Origin: Brevibacillus_H sp041920465
Lineage (GTDB): Bacteria; Bacillota; Bacilli; Brevibacillales; Brevibacillaceae
Assembly: GCA_041920465.1 (NCBI GenBank)
Contig: JBHGXW010000020.1
Coordinates: forward strand, 186,001 to 250,000
Direction of reading: 5' to 3'
DNA: 64,000 bases
Shown: positions 1-9,354 of the stretch, piece after piece
Layout of the letters: each line of letters begins with the position of its first letter
Position numbering within the stretch: position 1 is the stretch's first letter
The notes under the pieces: generated by a model
Told to the model about the DNA's origin: nothing
Seen by the model: the letters and a program-made list of their open reading frames with translations, nothing else
The model's database searches: none
Program-made: the position numbers and the translations under genes

Positions 1-428
1 CCGATCTGTCCGTCTCCGCGGGTCGCACCCGTGACAAACAACCCGTCTTCATAGCGGAGAGACACGGCAAGCCCGTCAATTTTCAACTCACACACATAGC
101 GGACCGGCTGGTTGCCTACACCTTGCCGCACACGTCTGTCAAAATCACGCAGGTCTTCTTCGCCAAAGGCATTGCCGAGGCTGAGCATGGGGGTGCGATG
201 CTCCACTTTTTCAAAATACGGGAGTGGAGCTCCGCCTACGCGCTGAGTCGGCGAATCCGGCGTTACCAGTTCGGGATAAAGATCCTCCAACTCTTGCAGT
301 TCCCGCATTAACTGATCCCACTCTTGGTCCGTAATTTCCGGTTGATCTTCGATATAGTAAAGACGATTATGTCGCTCAATTTGTTTCCTTAATTCTGCAA
401 TACGCGTTTCAGCGGCTAACCGATCCAT
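1..428 (-). CDS. ligA: NAD-dependent DNA ligase, N-terminal part (cut by window edge)
   Basis: Seals DNA nicks using NAD+ in replication and repair. Only about the first 142 residues are inside the window. The visible part starts MDRLAAETRIAELRK, has the HNRLYYIED segment of the Ia domain (NMN binding in the family) and reaches the adenylation motif CELKIDGLA, whose lysine is the AMP-accepting residue. I chose the ATG at 428 because AAAGGA lies about 8 bases upstream; an in-frame ATG three codons earlier sits too close to that site. It follows pcrA on the same strand, the order found in B. subtilis pcrB-pcrA-ligA. Confidence 0.95.
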   Translation of the reverse strand, partial: MDRLAAETRIAELRKQIERHNRLYYIEDQPEITDQEWDQLMRELQELEDLYPELVTPDSPTQRVGGAPLPYFEKVEHRTPMLSLGNAFGEEDLRDFDRRVRQGVGNQPVRYVCELKIDGLAVSLRYEDGLFVTGATRGDGQI

Positions 429-458
429 TCCGCCCATCCTTTCTGTTTCACACCGTTT

Positions 459-524
459 CAATCGCTGCACCTTGGTAATCAAATTGCTGCACCTTAGTGA
501 TCAAATTGCTACACCTTGGTGATC
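459..524. repeat. Three tandem 22-bp repeats spanning the pcrA stop codon
   Basis: Units 459-480, 481-502 and 503-524 are near-identical (core CACCTTGGTGATC on the plus strand). The rightmost unit encodes the last pcrA codons (ITKV and stop); the other two lie in the pcrA-ligA gap. The tail of pcrA seems to have been copied twice downstream. Confidence 0.85.
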
Positions 525-2833
525 GGCGCGAATTTGGCCAATAACTTCTTAATGCCGATCGGGGCTGGGAAGGCAATGTCAATCTCCAGATCGTCGCCGC
601 TGCCTTTGGTGCTGACTACCGTTCCAACGCCCCACTTGGCATGATTCACCTTGTCGCCTGTCTTGAAATCAACTCCAGCCGCGCCTCCGTGCATCTGTGT
701 TTTTGCCGCTGTCTGCATGCCTGGGCGGGCAAGCGGAGACTGGAAGGAGCTGGAGGCAGGACGTATGCCTGGCGCACGTGTACCAAACCCTGATGGAGAA
801 GGTGAGCCGTATGCGGAGCTGCTTCCGTAACCGGAACCTCCGCCAGATCTCCCAAAGCCGCCGCCGGATGACTCACGGCCGACGCTTCCCTCCAGGAGCT
901 CCTCAGGAATCTCCAGGAAGAAGCGGGACGCAGGATTGGTATTGGTGCGTCCAAACAGCGTACGCATCCTTGCCCGGGTAATGTACAGCCTTTCTTCGGC
1001 ACGGGTAATCCCTACATAGGCAAGCCGGCGTTCTTCCTCCATCTCGGAATCATCGAACAACGCCCGGCTGTGCGGGAAGATCCCTTCTTCCATCCCGACC
1101 AAAAACACCACCGGGAATTCCAGGCCCTTGGCGCTGTGCAGGGTCATCAGTGTTACCTGCCCTTCTGCCGGAGCATCTGCCGCTTGTTCCGTATCATCCA
1201 GTGAATCGATATCGGCAACCAACGCCAAATCAGTCAAGAAAGCAAGCAGAGTGCGGTCTTCGCTCTTGCGTTCAAATTCCTGCGTAACGGAAAGGAACTC
1301 GTCGATATTCTCCAGGCGGGCCGCTGCCTCAAGAGATTTCTCTTCTTTCAGCGCATCGCGGTAACCTGTCCGCGTCAAAACTTCCTCCACCAGTTCCGTT
1401 ACACTCAGGTAATCAACCATCTGAATCAAATTGGAGATCAATTCGCCGAACGAAGCAATCGCATTCGTCGTACGGGCAGGAAGCCCCATGTAGCCGACTT
1501 CTTGAATGGCCTGAAACATGGACATCCCATGCGTTGAAGCATACGCTTGAATTTTTTCCACCGTTGAATCTCCAATGCTACGCTTCGGCACATTGATGAT
1601 CCGCTCCAAACTGATATCATCGTCCGGATTGGAAATAAGCCTGAGATAGGCCAGGATGTCTTTGATCTCTTTGCGGTCGTAGAACTTCAATCCGCCGACA
1701 ATCGTGTAAGGAATCGTCGATTTAATCAGCACATCCTCCAGTACACGCGACTGGGCATTGGTTCGATAAAGAATGGCAAACTTGTCATAACGCTTATACG
1801 TGGCCAACAGCTGTTTGATCGTTTCGACGATGAAATACGCTTCATCGTGCTCTGAATTCCCTTCAAAGGCGTATATTTTGTTTCCGCTGGGATTCTCTGT
1901 CCACAAATTTTTCGGTTTGCGGTTTCGATTGTTGGCAATCACCGCGTTGGCCGCTTCCAGAATCGTTTTGGTGGAGCGGTAATTTTGTTCCAGTTTGATG
2001 ATCTTCGCTTCCGGATAATCCTTTTCGAAGTTCAGGATGATCGATATGTCGGCGCCACGCCATTTGTATATGCTCTGATCGGCATCTCCCACACAGCAGA
2101 CGTTGCGGTATTTGGCCGCCAGCATGGAAATCAGCAGGTACTGGGCACGGTTGGTATCCTGATACTCATCGACGTGGATATAACGGAATTTCTTCTGGTA
2201 AAACTCGAGAACCTCAGGCTCCTGCTGGAACAGTTTCACCGTTGTCATGATCAAATCGTCAAAATCGAGCGACTGGTTCCGTTTCAGTTTCTTCTGGTAC
2301 AGCTCGTACACCTGCGCAACCGCACGGGTATACGGATCGCCCACCCGCTTCTCATACTCTTTCGGGCCTGCCAGTTCGTTCTTCGCCCCGCTTATCGCGG
2401 CAAGGACGCTACGCGGTTCATATTTCTTCGGGTCGAGATTCAATTCTTTTAAACATTGCTTGATCACGTTCTGCTGGTCCCCGGCATCCAAAATGGAGAA
2501 GCTGCGGCTAATCCCCAGCCGGTCAATATCTCTTCGCAAAATCCGGACGCAGAGTGAGTGAAACGTGGAAATCCAAATATCATCAGCCCCTTGGGAAACA
2601 ATCCGTGCTACCCGATCTCTCATTTCGCGGGCCGCTTTATTGGTAAAAGTAATGGCCAGGATGCTCCACGGAGCTACATGTTTCTCCTGAATCAGATAGG
2701 CGATCCGCTGGGTCAGCACGCGCGTCTTGCCGCTGCCCGCTCCCGCCAAAATCAGTACAGGTCCTTCCGTTATTTGAACCGCTTCTTTTTGCTGCGGATT
2801 TAATCCATCTAGAATCTTCTCACGTAATGACAT
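509..2833 (-). CDS. pcrA: ATP-dependent DNA helicase PcrA (UvrD/Rep family, SF1A)
   Basis: A 3'-5' helicase for repair, rolling-circle replication and removal of RecA filaments. The 774-residue product has Walker A GAGSGKT with K36, the DEYQDT Walker B box near residue 220, QNYRST motif IV, and LMTLHSAKGLEF plus VGITRA in the second RecA-like domain. A Gly/Ser-rich linker follows, then a C-terminal basic Tudor-like segment (VNHAKWGVGTV), which in the family contacts RNA polymerase. The start is ATG 2833, with AAGG seven bases upstream; an in-frame extension to 2884 lacks a ribosome site and family similarity. It lies between pcrB and ligA, with a terminator separating it from pcrB. Confidence 0.97.
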   Translation of the reverse strand: MSLREKILDGLNPQQKEAVQITEGPVLILAGAGSGKTRVLTQRIAYLIQEKHVAPWSILAITFTNKAAREMRDRVARIVSQGADDIWISTFHSLCVRILRRDIDRLGISRSFSILDAGDQQNVIKQCLKELNLDPKKYEPRSVLAAISGAKNELAGPKEYEKRVGDPYTRAVAQVYELYQKKLKRNQSLDFDDLIMTTVKLFQQEPEVLEFYQKKFRYIHVDEYQDTNRAQYLLISMLAAKYRNVCCVGDADQSIYKWRGADISIILNFEKDYPEAKIIKLEQNYRSTKTILEAANAVIANNRNRKPKNLWTENPSGNKIYAFEGNSEHDEAYFIVETIKQLLATYKRYDKFAILYRTNAQSRVLEDVLIKSTIPYTIVGGLKFYDRKEIKDILAYLRLISNPDDDISLERIINVPKRSIGDSTVEKIQAYASTHGMSMFQAIQEVGYMGLPARTTNAIASFGELISNLIQMVDYLSVTELVEEVLTRTGYRDALKEEKSLEAAARLENIDEFLSVTQEFERKSEDRTLLAFLTDLALVADIDSLDDTEQAADAPAEGQVTLMTLHSAKGLEFPVVFLVGMEEGIFPHSRALFDDSEMEEERRLAYVGITRAEERLYITRARMRTLFGRTNTNPASRFFLEIPEELLEGSVGRESSGGGFGRSGGGSGYGSSSAYGSPSPSGFGTRAPGIRPASSSFQSPLARPGMQTAAKTQMHGGAAGVDFKTGDKVNHAKWGVGTVVSTKGSGDDLEIDIAFPAPIGIKKLLAKFAPITKV

Positions 2834-2952
2834 AAGGAAACCTTGCCACCTTTCACTTAATAAACCACCCGAAAAAGAAATCATATGTTCTTATTTTGGC
2901 ACAGATTACACCCGTGTGCCAGTTTTTCATTGCAGGAAAGGAAATGAAAAGC

Positions 2953-2985
2953 AAAAAACGTAGTACAAGAAACTCTCGTACTACG
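2953..2985 (-). terminator. Rho-independent terminator between pcrB and pcrA
   Basis: CGTAGTAC and GTACTACG form an 8-bp stem followed by TTTTTT on the minus strand. It lies 3' of pcrB, so pcrA-ligA may be partly uncoupled from pcrB. Confidence 0.85.
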
Positions 2986-3003
2986 CGACAGCAGGTATGC
3001 TTT

Positions 3004-3702
3004 TTATTTCAGTAATGCGTTTTTCACCGCCTGAACCGTTGCCAATGCTTGCTCAAGATCGTCGTAAACGGCGTTGCCGACCACCACGGTATCCGCGACA
3101 GCTGCCATTTCCAGAGCCTGCTCGGGTGTCCGTATACCGCCGCCGTAGAACAAATGAACACCGCCCAGAACGGACTTGCAGGCACGAACCATCTCCACAT
3201 TGCCGTAGATCCCGCTGTATTCGACATAGACAATCGGCAGGCGGCAGATTTTGCCCGCTACTTGCGCATATGCCTTCGCTTCCTCCGGTGTTCGGATTGG
3301 CCGGGCTTTGGTTACTTGAGCCGCAGCAGATTCCTGATTGAAGATGATATAGCCTTCCGTAACGATATCTTCCCAGTGAATATAGGCTCCGTACTCTTTC
3401 AGTCCTTGGACGTGCGGAGCCAATATCCAATCTGGATCGCCTGCATTCAGCACAAGGGGAATAAAGTAGGAGTCAAAACCAGGCACTACCGATTGCAGAT
3501 TTGATATTTCCAGTACAGCAGGAACCGCATATCGCCTGATTCGTGCCATTAGGTCAAGCGTATTCTCATAGGTAACGCCAAGTGTCCCGCCTACGAGGAT
3601 GGCATCCGTACCCGATTCACAGACGGCTTCAAGCGCATCATCATCAATCGTTTTGTCCGGGTCCAGCTTGAACACATGACGCCAACCGCTGTAATCAATC
3701 AC
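3004..3702 (-). CDS. pcrB: Heptaprenylglyceryl phosphate synthase PcrB
   Basis: A TIM-barrel prenyltransferase that joins heptaprenyl diphosphate to sn-glycerol-1-phosphate, giving an archaeal-type ether lipid precursor in Bacillales. The 232-residue product has the GGTLGVT strand near residue 38 and the phosphate-binding FYGGGIRTPEQA loop near residue 185, both characteristic of the GGGP-synthase family. The start is GTG 3702, eight bases after TAGGAGG; this ribosome site overlaps the yerC stop, so the two genes are probably co-translated. The length matches B. subtilis PcrB. Confidence 0.96.
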   Translation of the reverse strand: MIDYSGWRHVFKLDPDKTIDDDALEAVCESGTDAILVGGTLGVTYENTLDLMARIRRYAVPAVLEISNLQSVVPGFDSYFIPLVLNAGDPDWILAPHVQGLKEYGAYIHWEDIVTEGYIIFNQESAAAQVTKARPIRTPEEAKAYAQVAGKICRLPIVYVEYSGIYGNVEMVRACKSVLGGVHLFYGGGIRTPEQALEMAAVADTVVVGNAVYDDLEQALATVQAVKNALLK

Positions 3703-3719
3703 GTCAACAGCCTCCTACA

Positions 3720-4010
3720 CTATTTGCCGATTCTTTCAAGGGCAAGTTGATAGCCGTCATTACCGTAGTTGAGACAGCGTTTTACACGAGAAATGGTCGC
3801 CGTGCTCGCTCCCGTTTCCGCTTCAATCTGGTTGTACGTAAACCCTTTGCGAAGCATGCGTGCTACTTCAAGTCTCTGTGCGAGTGATTGCATCTCGTTA
3901 ATCGTGCATAAATCATCGAAAAAACGATAGCACTCCTCTACAGTTTCCAATGACAGGATTGCCTCAAACAGTTGCTCAATTCCTTTTCCCTTCAGCTTCT
4001 CCAATTGCAT
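3720..4010 (-). CDS. yerC: YerC/YecD family TrpR-related DNA-binding protein
   Basis: A 96-residue protein of the TrpR-like YerC family, conserved upstream of pcrB in Bacillales; its target is not established. The helix-turn-helix is the segment TYNQIEAETGASTATISRV near residues 57-75, preceded by an acidic helical region. I prefer ATG 4010, with GGGGTG seven bases upstream, over the GTG at 4019, which has no ribosome site. It ends 17 bases before pcrB and shares its operon. A DNA-binding role is inferred from the fold alone. Confidence 0.92.
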   Translation of the reverse strand: MQLEKLKGKGIEQLFEAILSLETVEECYRFFDDLCTINEMQSLAQRLEVARMLRKGFTYNQIEAETGASTATISRVKRCLNYGNDGYQLALERIGK

Positions 4011-4111
4011 TCTGATCACCCCATAATGTGGGAAGTTTTGTCTCTGTAAAATTTTTATGCGTTAAAGACCTACAACCTATAATAGAGAAAAAACGTTTCC
4101 AATTCAAGTAT

Positions 4112-5155
4112 TTACCGATATTTCAATTCCGTTGTCAAGCCCGGCGCGTCCGGAACGATATTGACCCACGTATTCCCCGGCAAGAGCGGCAACTCTTCAG
4201 CGAAACTGGCATCCGTGTAAGCGCGGATTACGCCGCCGCTCCGTTTCCATTTTACCTTTCGCGCTTTACCCTGCTGGAACAAGTAGCCGTCACCTGGTCC
4301 AACCACATCGACCTCTCTTCTGCCTTCCTTATCCAAGATGCGGTGTTTGGCCGCCAGCACCAAGAGATTGGTCACAGAAAGCTGCTTGTCCGTGGTCAAA
4401 TCCATGTGCGGCTTTCCCTGAGTGAAACGCAAGTATTGCTTGGTTTTTGGATCATATTGATACGATACTTTGTAGGAAGGATGGAACGTTACGTCAATAC
4501 TGGACGCCGGTTCTCCTTGCGTGATGGTGGAGCCTTGGGGCAGAAACAGAAAATACGGAAGCTCCGACTTCATCCGCATCCCTTTATCCTGCATGGCCTT
4601 TTCGATCCGGTCCAGATCGGTATACAAATTGTGCGGCGGTTTACGGAATTTTTCCCGCCAAAAGTAAGCTCCATTCTTGATTTCATTAATGGAGGAATAA
4701 TCAGAGTGAGCCAATGTCTCCAATGCTTCTTCACTGCCGCCGGCATGAACCATTACGGCATCGAATCCGGCGCCGATTTGAATATAATAAGGCCGTATAC
4801 TTCTGACAGGGCCGATTACTTCCGGTTTTTGGCTCTGATAGATTGCCACAAAGCGGGTAATTTCTCCTTCAGCCAAGATTTCGTAGACGATATCCGCCTT
4901 GTCCAACCCCGATTGCGGCCTCGCTTTGGGATGATTGTTCACCATGACCATAATGGGGCGGTTTTCCAATTTCTGATCAGTGCCAAGACCTGTGAAAGGA
5001 GCCGTGTAAGGTTTTTGGGTAGATATTGGTTCGGGTGGCGTAACGGGCGGCTGGGGAGAAGGTCCGGTCGGCTTCGTCGCCACCTCTTGGCTGCATGCGA
5101 CTAACAATAGACAAAGGGCGATGGGTGTAAATATCTGTCGGATATTTTTCAGCAT
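4112..5155 (-). CDS. yerB: DUF3048 lipoprotein YerB
   Basis: A 347-residue secreted lipoprotein. The signal peptide ends in the lipobox LLVAC (acylated Cys near residue 21), followed by a Pro/Thr-rich linker to about residue 55. The two DUF3048 domains follow: the first contains MVNNHPKARPQSGLDKAD and RSIRPYY, the second the YDPKTKQYLRF region. The biochemical role is unknown. The position upstream of yerC-pcrB matches B. subtilis. It is divergent from the cssR-like gene across about 200 bases. A long plus-strand reading frame inside it is a shadow. Confidence 0.93.
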   Translation of the reverse strand: MLKNIRQIFTPIALCLLLVACSQEVATKPTGPSPQPPVTPPEPISTQKPYTAPFTGLGTDQKLENRPIMVMVNNHPKARPQSGLDKADIVYEILAEGEITRFVAIYQSQKPEVIGPVRSIRPYYIQIGAGFDAVMVHAGGSEEALETLAHSDYSSINEIKNGAYFWREKFRKPPHNLYTDLDRIEKAMQDKGMRMKSELPYFLFLPQGSTITQGEPASSIDVTFHPSYKVSYQYDPKTKQYLRFTQGKPHMDLTTDKQLSVTNLLVLAAKHRILDKEGRREVDVVGPGDGYLFQQGKARKVKWKRSGGVIRAYTDASFAEELPLLPGNTWVNIVPDAPGLTTELKYR

Positions 5156-5362
5156 ATGTCCGCTCCTTCCAGTTTCTTGTTCAGCTTCTTATTCTTTTTC
5201 TTCAACGTCCAGTATTATCCTGCCCTTTCCAGCAAATGGGGACAAATTCCTTTACTTTTACATATTGTTCTCTACTGGTTGCCACACCGCATCTGTATTC
5301 TGTATTGTAGAATCAATCGAGCCTCCCGGAGCCATTTTCTTTCGGAAAGAGAGGAAACTGTT

Positions 5363-6067
5363 ATGGTACTATCATCCCCATATATGGTTTATCTTGTGGA
5401 AGATGAAGTGAATCTGCTAGAGCTGTTGAAGCCTTATCTGCAGAACGCAGGATATGAGGTAAAAGCATTTCAGACTGGTGAAGAAGCTCTTGAAGCGCTG
5501 AATCAGGCTTCCCCTCATTTGTGGATTCTCGACATCATGCTGCCCGATATTGACGGGTATGAACTCTTGCGCCAAATCAGGAGCAAGTCGGATGTGCCGA
5601 TTATCTTTATCTCTGCCCGTGATCAGGATATGGATAAAATTATTGGGTTGGAACTTGGCAGTGACGACTATCTGGCCAAGCCGTTCTTGCCCCGTGAGCT
5701 GGTGATTCGCGTCAAAAAGCTGTTACAGCGCACCTATGAAAAAGGGAACACGCTGCCCAGCCAGCAGCAAACGTATCAGGATTGGACAGAAATCGGCCCG
5801 TATCTCATCTCCGAGAAAGGGCGGTTAATCAAAAAAGGCGATCAGCCCGTTGAACTGACAACCAAGGAATTCGATCTGATTCTCTATCTGATTCGCAATC
5901 AAGGGCAGGCTCTCCAACGCGAACAGATACTAACCGCTGTTTGGGGCGATGATTATATCGGATCGGATCGAGCAGTTGATGATCTCGTCAAACGCATCCG
6001 CAAAAAGCTGCCCGAATTCCCGCTGGAAACGGTATACGGCTTCGGTTACCGGCTGACGTCGAAATGA
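5363..6067 (+). CDS. cssR: OmpR-family response regulator, CssR-like
   Basis: A DNA-binding response regulator. The receiver domain has acidic residues VEDE, the phospho-acceptor Asp in LDIMLPD, Thr/Ser in FISAR and the conserved Lys in AKPF; a winged-helix domain ending VYGFGYRL follows. The block SPHLWILDIMLPDIDGY and the PFLPRELVIRVKKLL linker closely resemble B. subtilis CssR (secretion stress control of htrA/htrB), so I name it so with moderate confidence. The start is ATG 5363 behind GAGAGGAAA; ATG 5384 is possible. The stop nearly touches the kinase gene, forming an operon. Confidence 0.88.
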   Translation: MVLSSPYMVYLVEDEVNLLELLKPYLQNAGYEVKAFQTGEEALEALNQASPHLWILDIMLPDIDGYELLRQIRSKSDVPIIFISARDQDMDKIIGLELGSDDYLAKPFLPRELVIRVKKLLQRTYEKGNTLPSQQQTYQDWTEIGPYLISEKGRLIKKGDQPVELTTKEFDLILYLIRNQGQALQREQILTAVWGDDYIGSDRAVDDLVKRIRKKLPEFPLETVYGFGYRLTSK

Positions 6068-6075
6068 GGGTTTCC

Positions 6076-7491
6076 ATGAAACTGCAGTTCAAAATGAAAG
6101 ACTGGCCGCTATCCCGACAAATTCTCATCTTGTTCATGCTGCTTACAATCGTTTTGGGTACGAGCGTGGGCATTCTCTATCCTTTTGCGATCAAACAGTA
6201 TTTGGTGCAAAACACCTATAATCTGTTGGAGGAAGAGTTTGATGCGCTGTCGAGCCATATCTCTTTCAATGAGAAAAACGAGCTTTTGCCCGTTCCGGCG
6301 ACGGCGCCCTTTTTCTTGCAGTTGCTGTTACAGAATTACTCCTATTCTTTCAACGTATTGGTTTACGACATTCATGGCGAGCTGCTGGGGCATCGCAGCG
6401 ATGAGCCGATTACACGGGATGATGCGATTGAATTTTACCGGCTGGCTTCCACCCACCGCCCCAACACCCTCCAGCACGGCACATTATCCCGCCAGCATGA
6501 GACATACCTGTTTGTCAGCAAGTTGATGAACTATCACGGGTATCCCTATTATCTTGTTTTGTTTTCCAAAGAACGTGAACTGAACCAGATTAACAATATT
6601 CTCAGGCAGCAGTTTTTTTTCGTCTTTACCATGCTGCTGTCGGTCAGTTGGATTCTTGCTGTCTGGTTTAGCCGGTATCTCAGCAAACCGCTGCGCACGC
6701 TGGAGGAGTCCTGCCAAAAAATCGCCCGCCGCCAGTTTGACATTCCGCTTGTCCTGGATCGTCAGGACGAAATCGGCCAATTGGCGCGCTCCTTCGATTC
6801 GATGAAAAACCAACTGAAAGATTATGACGAATCCCAGCGCCATTTCGTTCAAAACATCTCCCATGAGCTAAAAACACCGATCATGGCGATTCAAGGGTAT
6901 ACGCAAGGCCTGCTGGAAGGTGTTTTTCAAGGAGCACAGGCTGAAAAAGGTCTGCAAATCATCATGGAAGAGAGCAAACGCCTGGAACATGTGGTGGAGC
7001 AGCTTCTCTACCTGACCAAAATCGAATCGGTGGGCGAAATGCTGGAAATCGCCCCGCTTAAGCTATCCGAACTCTTCTTCTTCCTTCAACAACGTCTGCA
7101 CGTCTTAAATCCGCAGATCAATTGGAGCATAGACGTATCGGATGCCCTGACTATTGAAGCCGACGGAGAGCAGCTTAGCACCGCTTTTGTCAACATCCTG
7201 GAAAACCAGCTGCGCTATGCCAAATCACAATTGACGATCGCCGCAAAGCCGATTCAAGATCGAATTGTGATCACCGTTTCCAATGACGGCCCTCCCATTG
7301 ACGAAGCCCTGCTGCCCAATTTGTTTCAGCGCTTCCGAAAAGGCAAAAGCGGCAAACACGGATTGGGACTGGCAATTGCTCGCGCTGTTATCGAAGCTCA
7401 CGGCGGTTCGATCCAAGCGCAGAATGTTCTGCCAGGAGTCCAATTTATCATTACACTTCCCAAAACTCACACACCAAAAAGGAGTCCTTAG
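6076..7491 (+). CDS. cssS: Sensor histidine kinase, CssS-like
   Basis: The membrane sensor partner of the preceding regulator. It has a TM helix at about residues 15-40, an extracytoplasmic sensor of about 130 residues, a second TM helix around LLSVSWILAVWF, a HAMP domain, the phospho-acceptor motif SHELKTPIM, and a HATPase domain (N box near NILENQLRYA, G box HGLGLAIARAVIEAHGG). In B. subtilis CssS responds to misfolded secreted proteins; here that role is inferred from similarity and pairing. I chose ATG 6076, with GAGGG six bases before it; ATG 6064 overlaps the regulator stop and would add four residues. Confidence 0.88.
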   Translation: MKLQFKMKDWPLSRQILILFMLLTIVLGTSVGILYPFAIKQYLVQNTYNLLEEEFDALSSHISFNEKNELLPVPATAPFFLQLLLQNYSYSFNVLVYDIHGELLGHRSDEPITRDDAIEFYRLASTHRPNTLQHGTLSRQHETYLFVSKLMNYHGYPYYLVLFSKERELNQINNILRQQFFFVFTMLLSVSWILAVWFSRYLSKPLRTLEESCQKIARRQFDIPLVLDRQDEIGQLARSFDSMKNQLKDYDESQRHFVQNISHELKTPIMAIQGYTQGLLEGVFQGAQAEKGLQIIMEESKRLEHVVEQLLYLTKIESVGEMLEIAPLKLSELFFFLQQRLHVLNPQINWSIDVSDALTIEADGEQLSTAFVNILENQLRYAKSQLTIAAKPIQDRIVITVSNDGPPIDEALLPNLFQRFRKGKSGKHGLGLAIARAVIEAHGGSIQAQNVLPGVQFIITLPKTHTPKRSP

Positions 7492-7502
7492 GCTCCTTTT
7501 TT
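7475..7502 (+). terminator. Terminator of the cssRS-like operon
   Basis: AAGGAG and CTCCTT stem followed by TTTTTT; it overlaps the kinase stop codon. Confidence 0.85.
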
Positions 7503-7641
7503 GGCATTGCATAGCAAACTGAATAACACAAGCGTAAGAATATACAGATTTTTCTGCACATTTACTTGATACATTATATAATGTAAAAATGTTAATTTTT
7601 GAGTAAACTCTATTTTATAAAGAAAAGTTCTTTGTCGACAA

Positions 7642-7670
7642 TTGACGAAAACGTTTTCAACTGTTATGTT
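7642..7670 (+). promoter_or_regulatory. Promoter with cre-like site for the upstream binding-protein gene
   Basis: TTGACG (7642-7647) and TATGTT (7665-7670) are 17 bases apart. CGAAAACGTTTTCA at 7646-7659 matches the CcpA cre consensus except for one outer base and lies between the two hexamers, a place from which CcpA would repress. Promoter and operator are inferred from sequence only. Confidence 0.55.
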
Positions 7671-7715
7671 AATAAAGTAGAAAAATATTAAAAAATTAAT
7701 GGGGGTTGCATAAAT

Positions 7716-8927
7716 ATGCAGAAACGTAACAAAGTAGTTTCCTTGTTACTCTCTTCCTTTTTAGTTGGTTCTCTGCTCGCAGGCTGCGGTGCTGGCGGCA
7801 ATAATGCCGGTGGTGCTGGTGCAGGTGGAGCTGGCAGCGCGGGAGGAACCAATGTTATCAAGATCGCTACACAAAGTCCTCTCTCCGGTCCACAATCCTT
7901 GGAGGGTGAAGGCATCAAGTTAGGTGCTGAATTGGCGGTAAAAGATCGCACTGAAGATTTCAAGAAGCTCGGTTTTGATCTTCAATTATTCCCGCAAGAT
8001 GACCAGGCCGATCCAAAGCAAGGCGTATCCAACGCAGAAATGTTGATTTCTGATGCAGATGTTTTGGCAGTAATCGGCCACTACAATACTGGTGTAGCCA
8101 TCCCATCTTCCGTGAAGTACGAAGAAGCAAAACTTGCCATGGTATCTCCTGCTAACACAGGGGTTCAATTGACAGAAGACGGCAAGAAATCTGTAAACCG
8201 CCTGGTTGCTCGTAACGACCAAATCGCTCCGGCAGCAGCCAAATATGCAAAAGATCAATTAGGAATTAAATCCGTATTCCTGATCCACGATAAAACTGCT
8301 TATGGACAAGGTCTTGCTGACGAGGTTCGCAAAGCGTTCAAAGACCTTGGCGTACAAGAGATGGGTTATGAAGGTATCACACCGGGCGAAAAAGATTACA
8401 GCGCGGTTGTGAACCAAGTAATTGCCCAAAAACCTGACCTCATCTTCTTCGGCGGTATGTACGCAGAGTGCGGAATCATTACCAAACAAGCAAAAGAAAA
8501 AGGCTTTACAGGCCGAGTAATGGGCGGCGAAGGTATCGAATCCAATGATATGTACAAAATTGCCGGTCCGGCTGCTGAAGGCATCGTCTATGCTACTGTA
8601 GTAGGCGACGTTCGTTCTACTGATGAAGGCAAAAAGTGGGTGGATAAATACAAATCCACTTTCGGTAAAGATCCAGCTGCCTTCTCTCCATTCGCTTACG
8701 ATGCAACGCTTGTCGCTCTTAACGGTATCGAGAAAGCAATCAAAGATAACGGCGGCAAAAAGCCTTCCCGTGAGCAAGTAATGAATGCTGTTCGTGCAAC
8801 TTCTGATTTCAAAGGCTTGTTCACTCAAGTTTCCTTCGACGATAAAGGGGACAACAAAGCTTCCAAAGTGTATATTTACGAGTACGGTAAAGAAAAAGCT
8901 GAGTTCAAAGGCGAAGCTTCCAAATAA
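7716..8927 (+). CDS. Branched-chain amino-acid type ABC transporter substrate-binding lipoprotein
   Basis: A periplasmic-binding-fold lipoprotein of the LivJ family (403 residues). The signal peptide ends in the lipobox SLLAGC, followed by a Gly/Ala-rich tether (about residues 24-43) and the two-lobed Leu/Ile/Val-binding domain from VIKIATQSPLSGPQS on. The ATG at 7716 has GGGGG about ten bases upstream. It is a close paralogue of the product at 13446-14678, sharing IATQSPLSGPQS, LQLFPQDDQADPKQGV and HDKTAYGQGL, yet lies on the opposite strand and points towards the transporter operon. It has its own promoter and terminator. It probably serves the same LivHMGF complex with another ligand or under other conditions. 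Confidence 0.93.
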   Translation: MQKRNKVVSLLLSSFLVGSLLAGCGAGGNNAGGAGAGGAGSAGGTNVIKIATQSPLSGPQSLEGEGIKLGAELAVKDRTEDFKKLGFDLQLFPQDDQADPKQGVSNAEMLISDADVLAVIGHYNTGVAIPSSVKYEEAKLAMVSPANTGVQLTEDGKKSVNRLVARNDQIAPAAAKYAKDQLGIKSVFLIHDKTAYGQGLADEVRKAFKDLGVQEMGYEGITPGEKDYSAVVNQVIAQKPDLIFFGGMYAECGIITKQAKEKGFTGRVMGGEGIESNDMYKIAGPAAEGIVYATVVGDVRSTDEGKKWVDKYKSTFGKDPAAFSPFAYDATLVALNGIEKAIKDNGGKKPSREQVMNAVRATSDFKGLFTQVSFDDKGDNKASKVYIYEYGKEKAEFKGEASK

Positions 8928-8958
8928 TATTATCCACTAGGCTGGATCAAAAAAGATG

Positions 8959-9004
8959 AGGGCGTTCCAAAAGTAGGTAATACTACTGGGAGCGCCCTTT
9001 TCTC
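8959..9004 (+). terminator. Terminator after the binding-protein gene
   Basis: GGGCG and CGCCC arms enclose an inner AGTAG/CTACT stem; TTTT follows on the plus strand. Confidence 0.8.
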
Positions 9005-9354
9005 GTTATACTGCCATGCTCCCCTGAAATTTACTGACCCCATTTCCCATTCCCGTTTTGCCCCTTTTCGCCACGTTAACATTCCTCTAATCTGAAGGTA
9101 TCCATCCAAAACCTGATCAGCAAAACCCGATTAGTGAAAAAGAGAATGTACATGCTGCCGATGCGCGTTTGGAACGACAAAAGCAAGATGGAATCATTTT
9201 TGCACTCAACCAAAATCGGTCATCTTGGCTTGACCTCCGTTACAGCTTGCGCAGTTGAAATCAAGTCCGGCTTCTCTCATCGTCAGGAAGTGGTCAAAAC
9301 CATAGCCTTGGTCTTCGTTTTGCTGCTTGACTACCTTTTCTCCTGACGTTTTTT
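9005..9354. other. Intergenic stretch without a convincing gene
   Basis: About 350 bases between the terminator and a hairpin repeat. A 70-codon GTG-initiated plus-strand frame (9134-9346) exists but has no ribosome site and no family I recognise; it could be a decayed gene remnant. I see no RNA gene. Confidence 0.5.

Noticed and set aside
1985..2452. 155-codon plus-strand frame inside pcrA
   Set aside because: Antisense to conserved helicase motifs; composition follows the real gene.
4028..5104. Long plus-strand frame opposite yerB
   Set aside because: Exact shadow of the yerB lipoprotein gene; no ribosome site and no recognisable motif.
9134..9346. 70-codon plus-strand frame in the gap after the binding-protein gene
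   Set aside because: GTG start without ribosome site, no known family; at best a decayed remnant.
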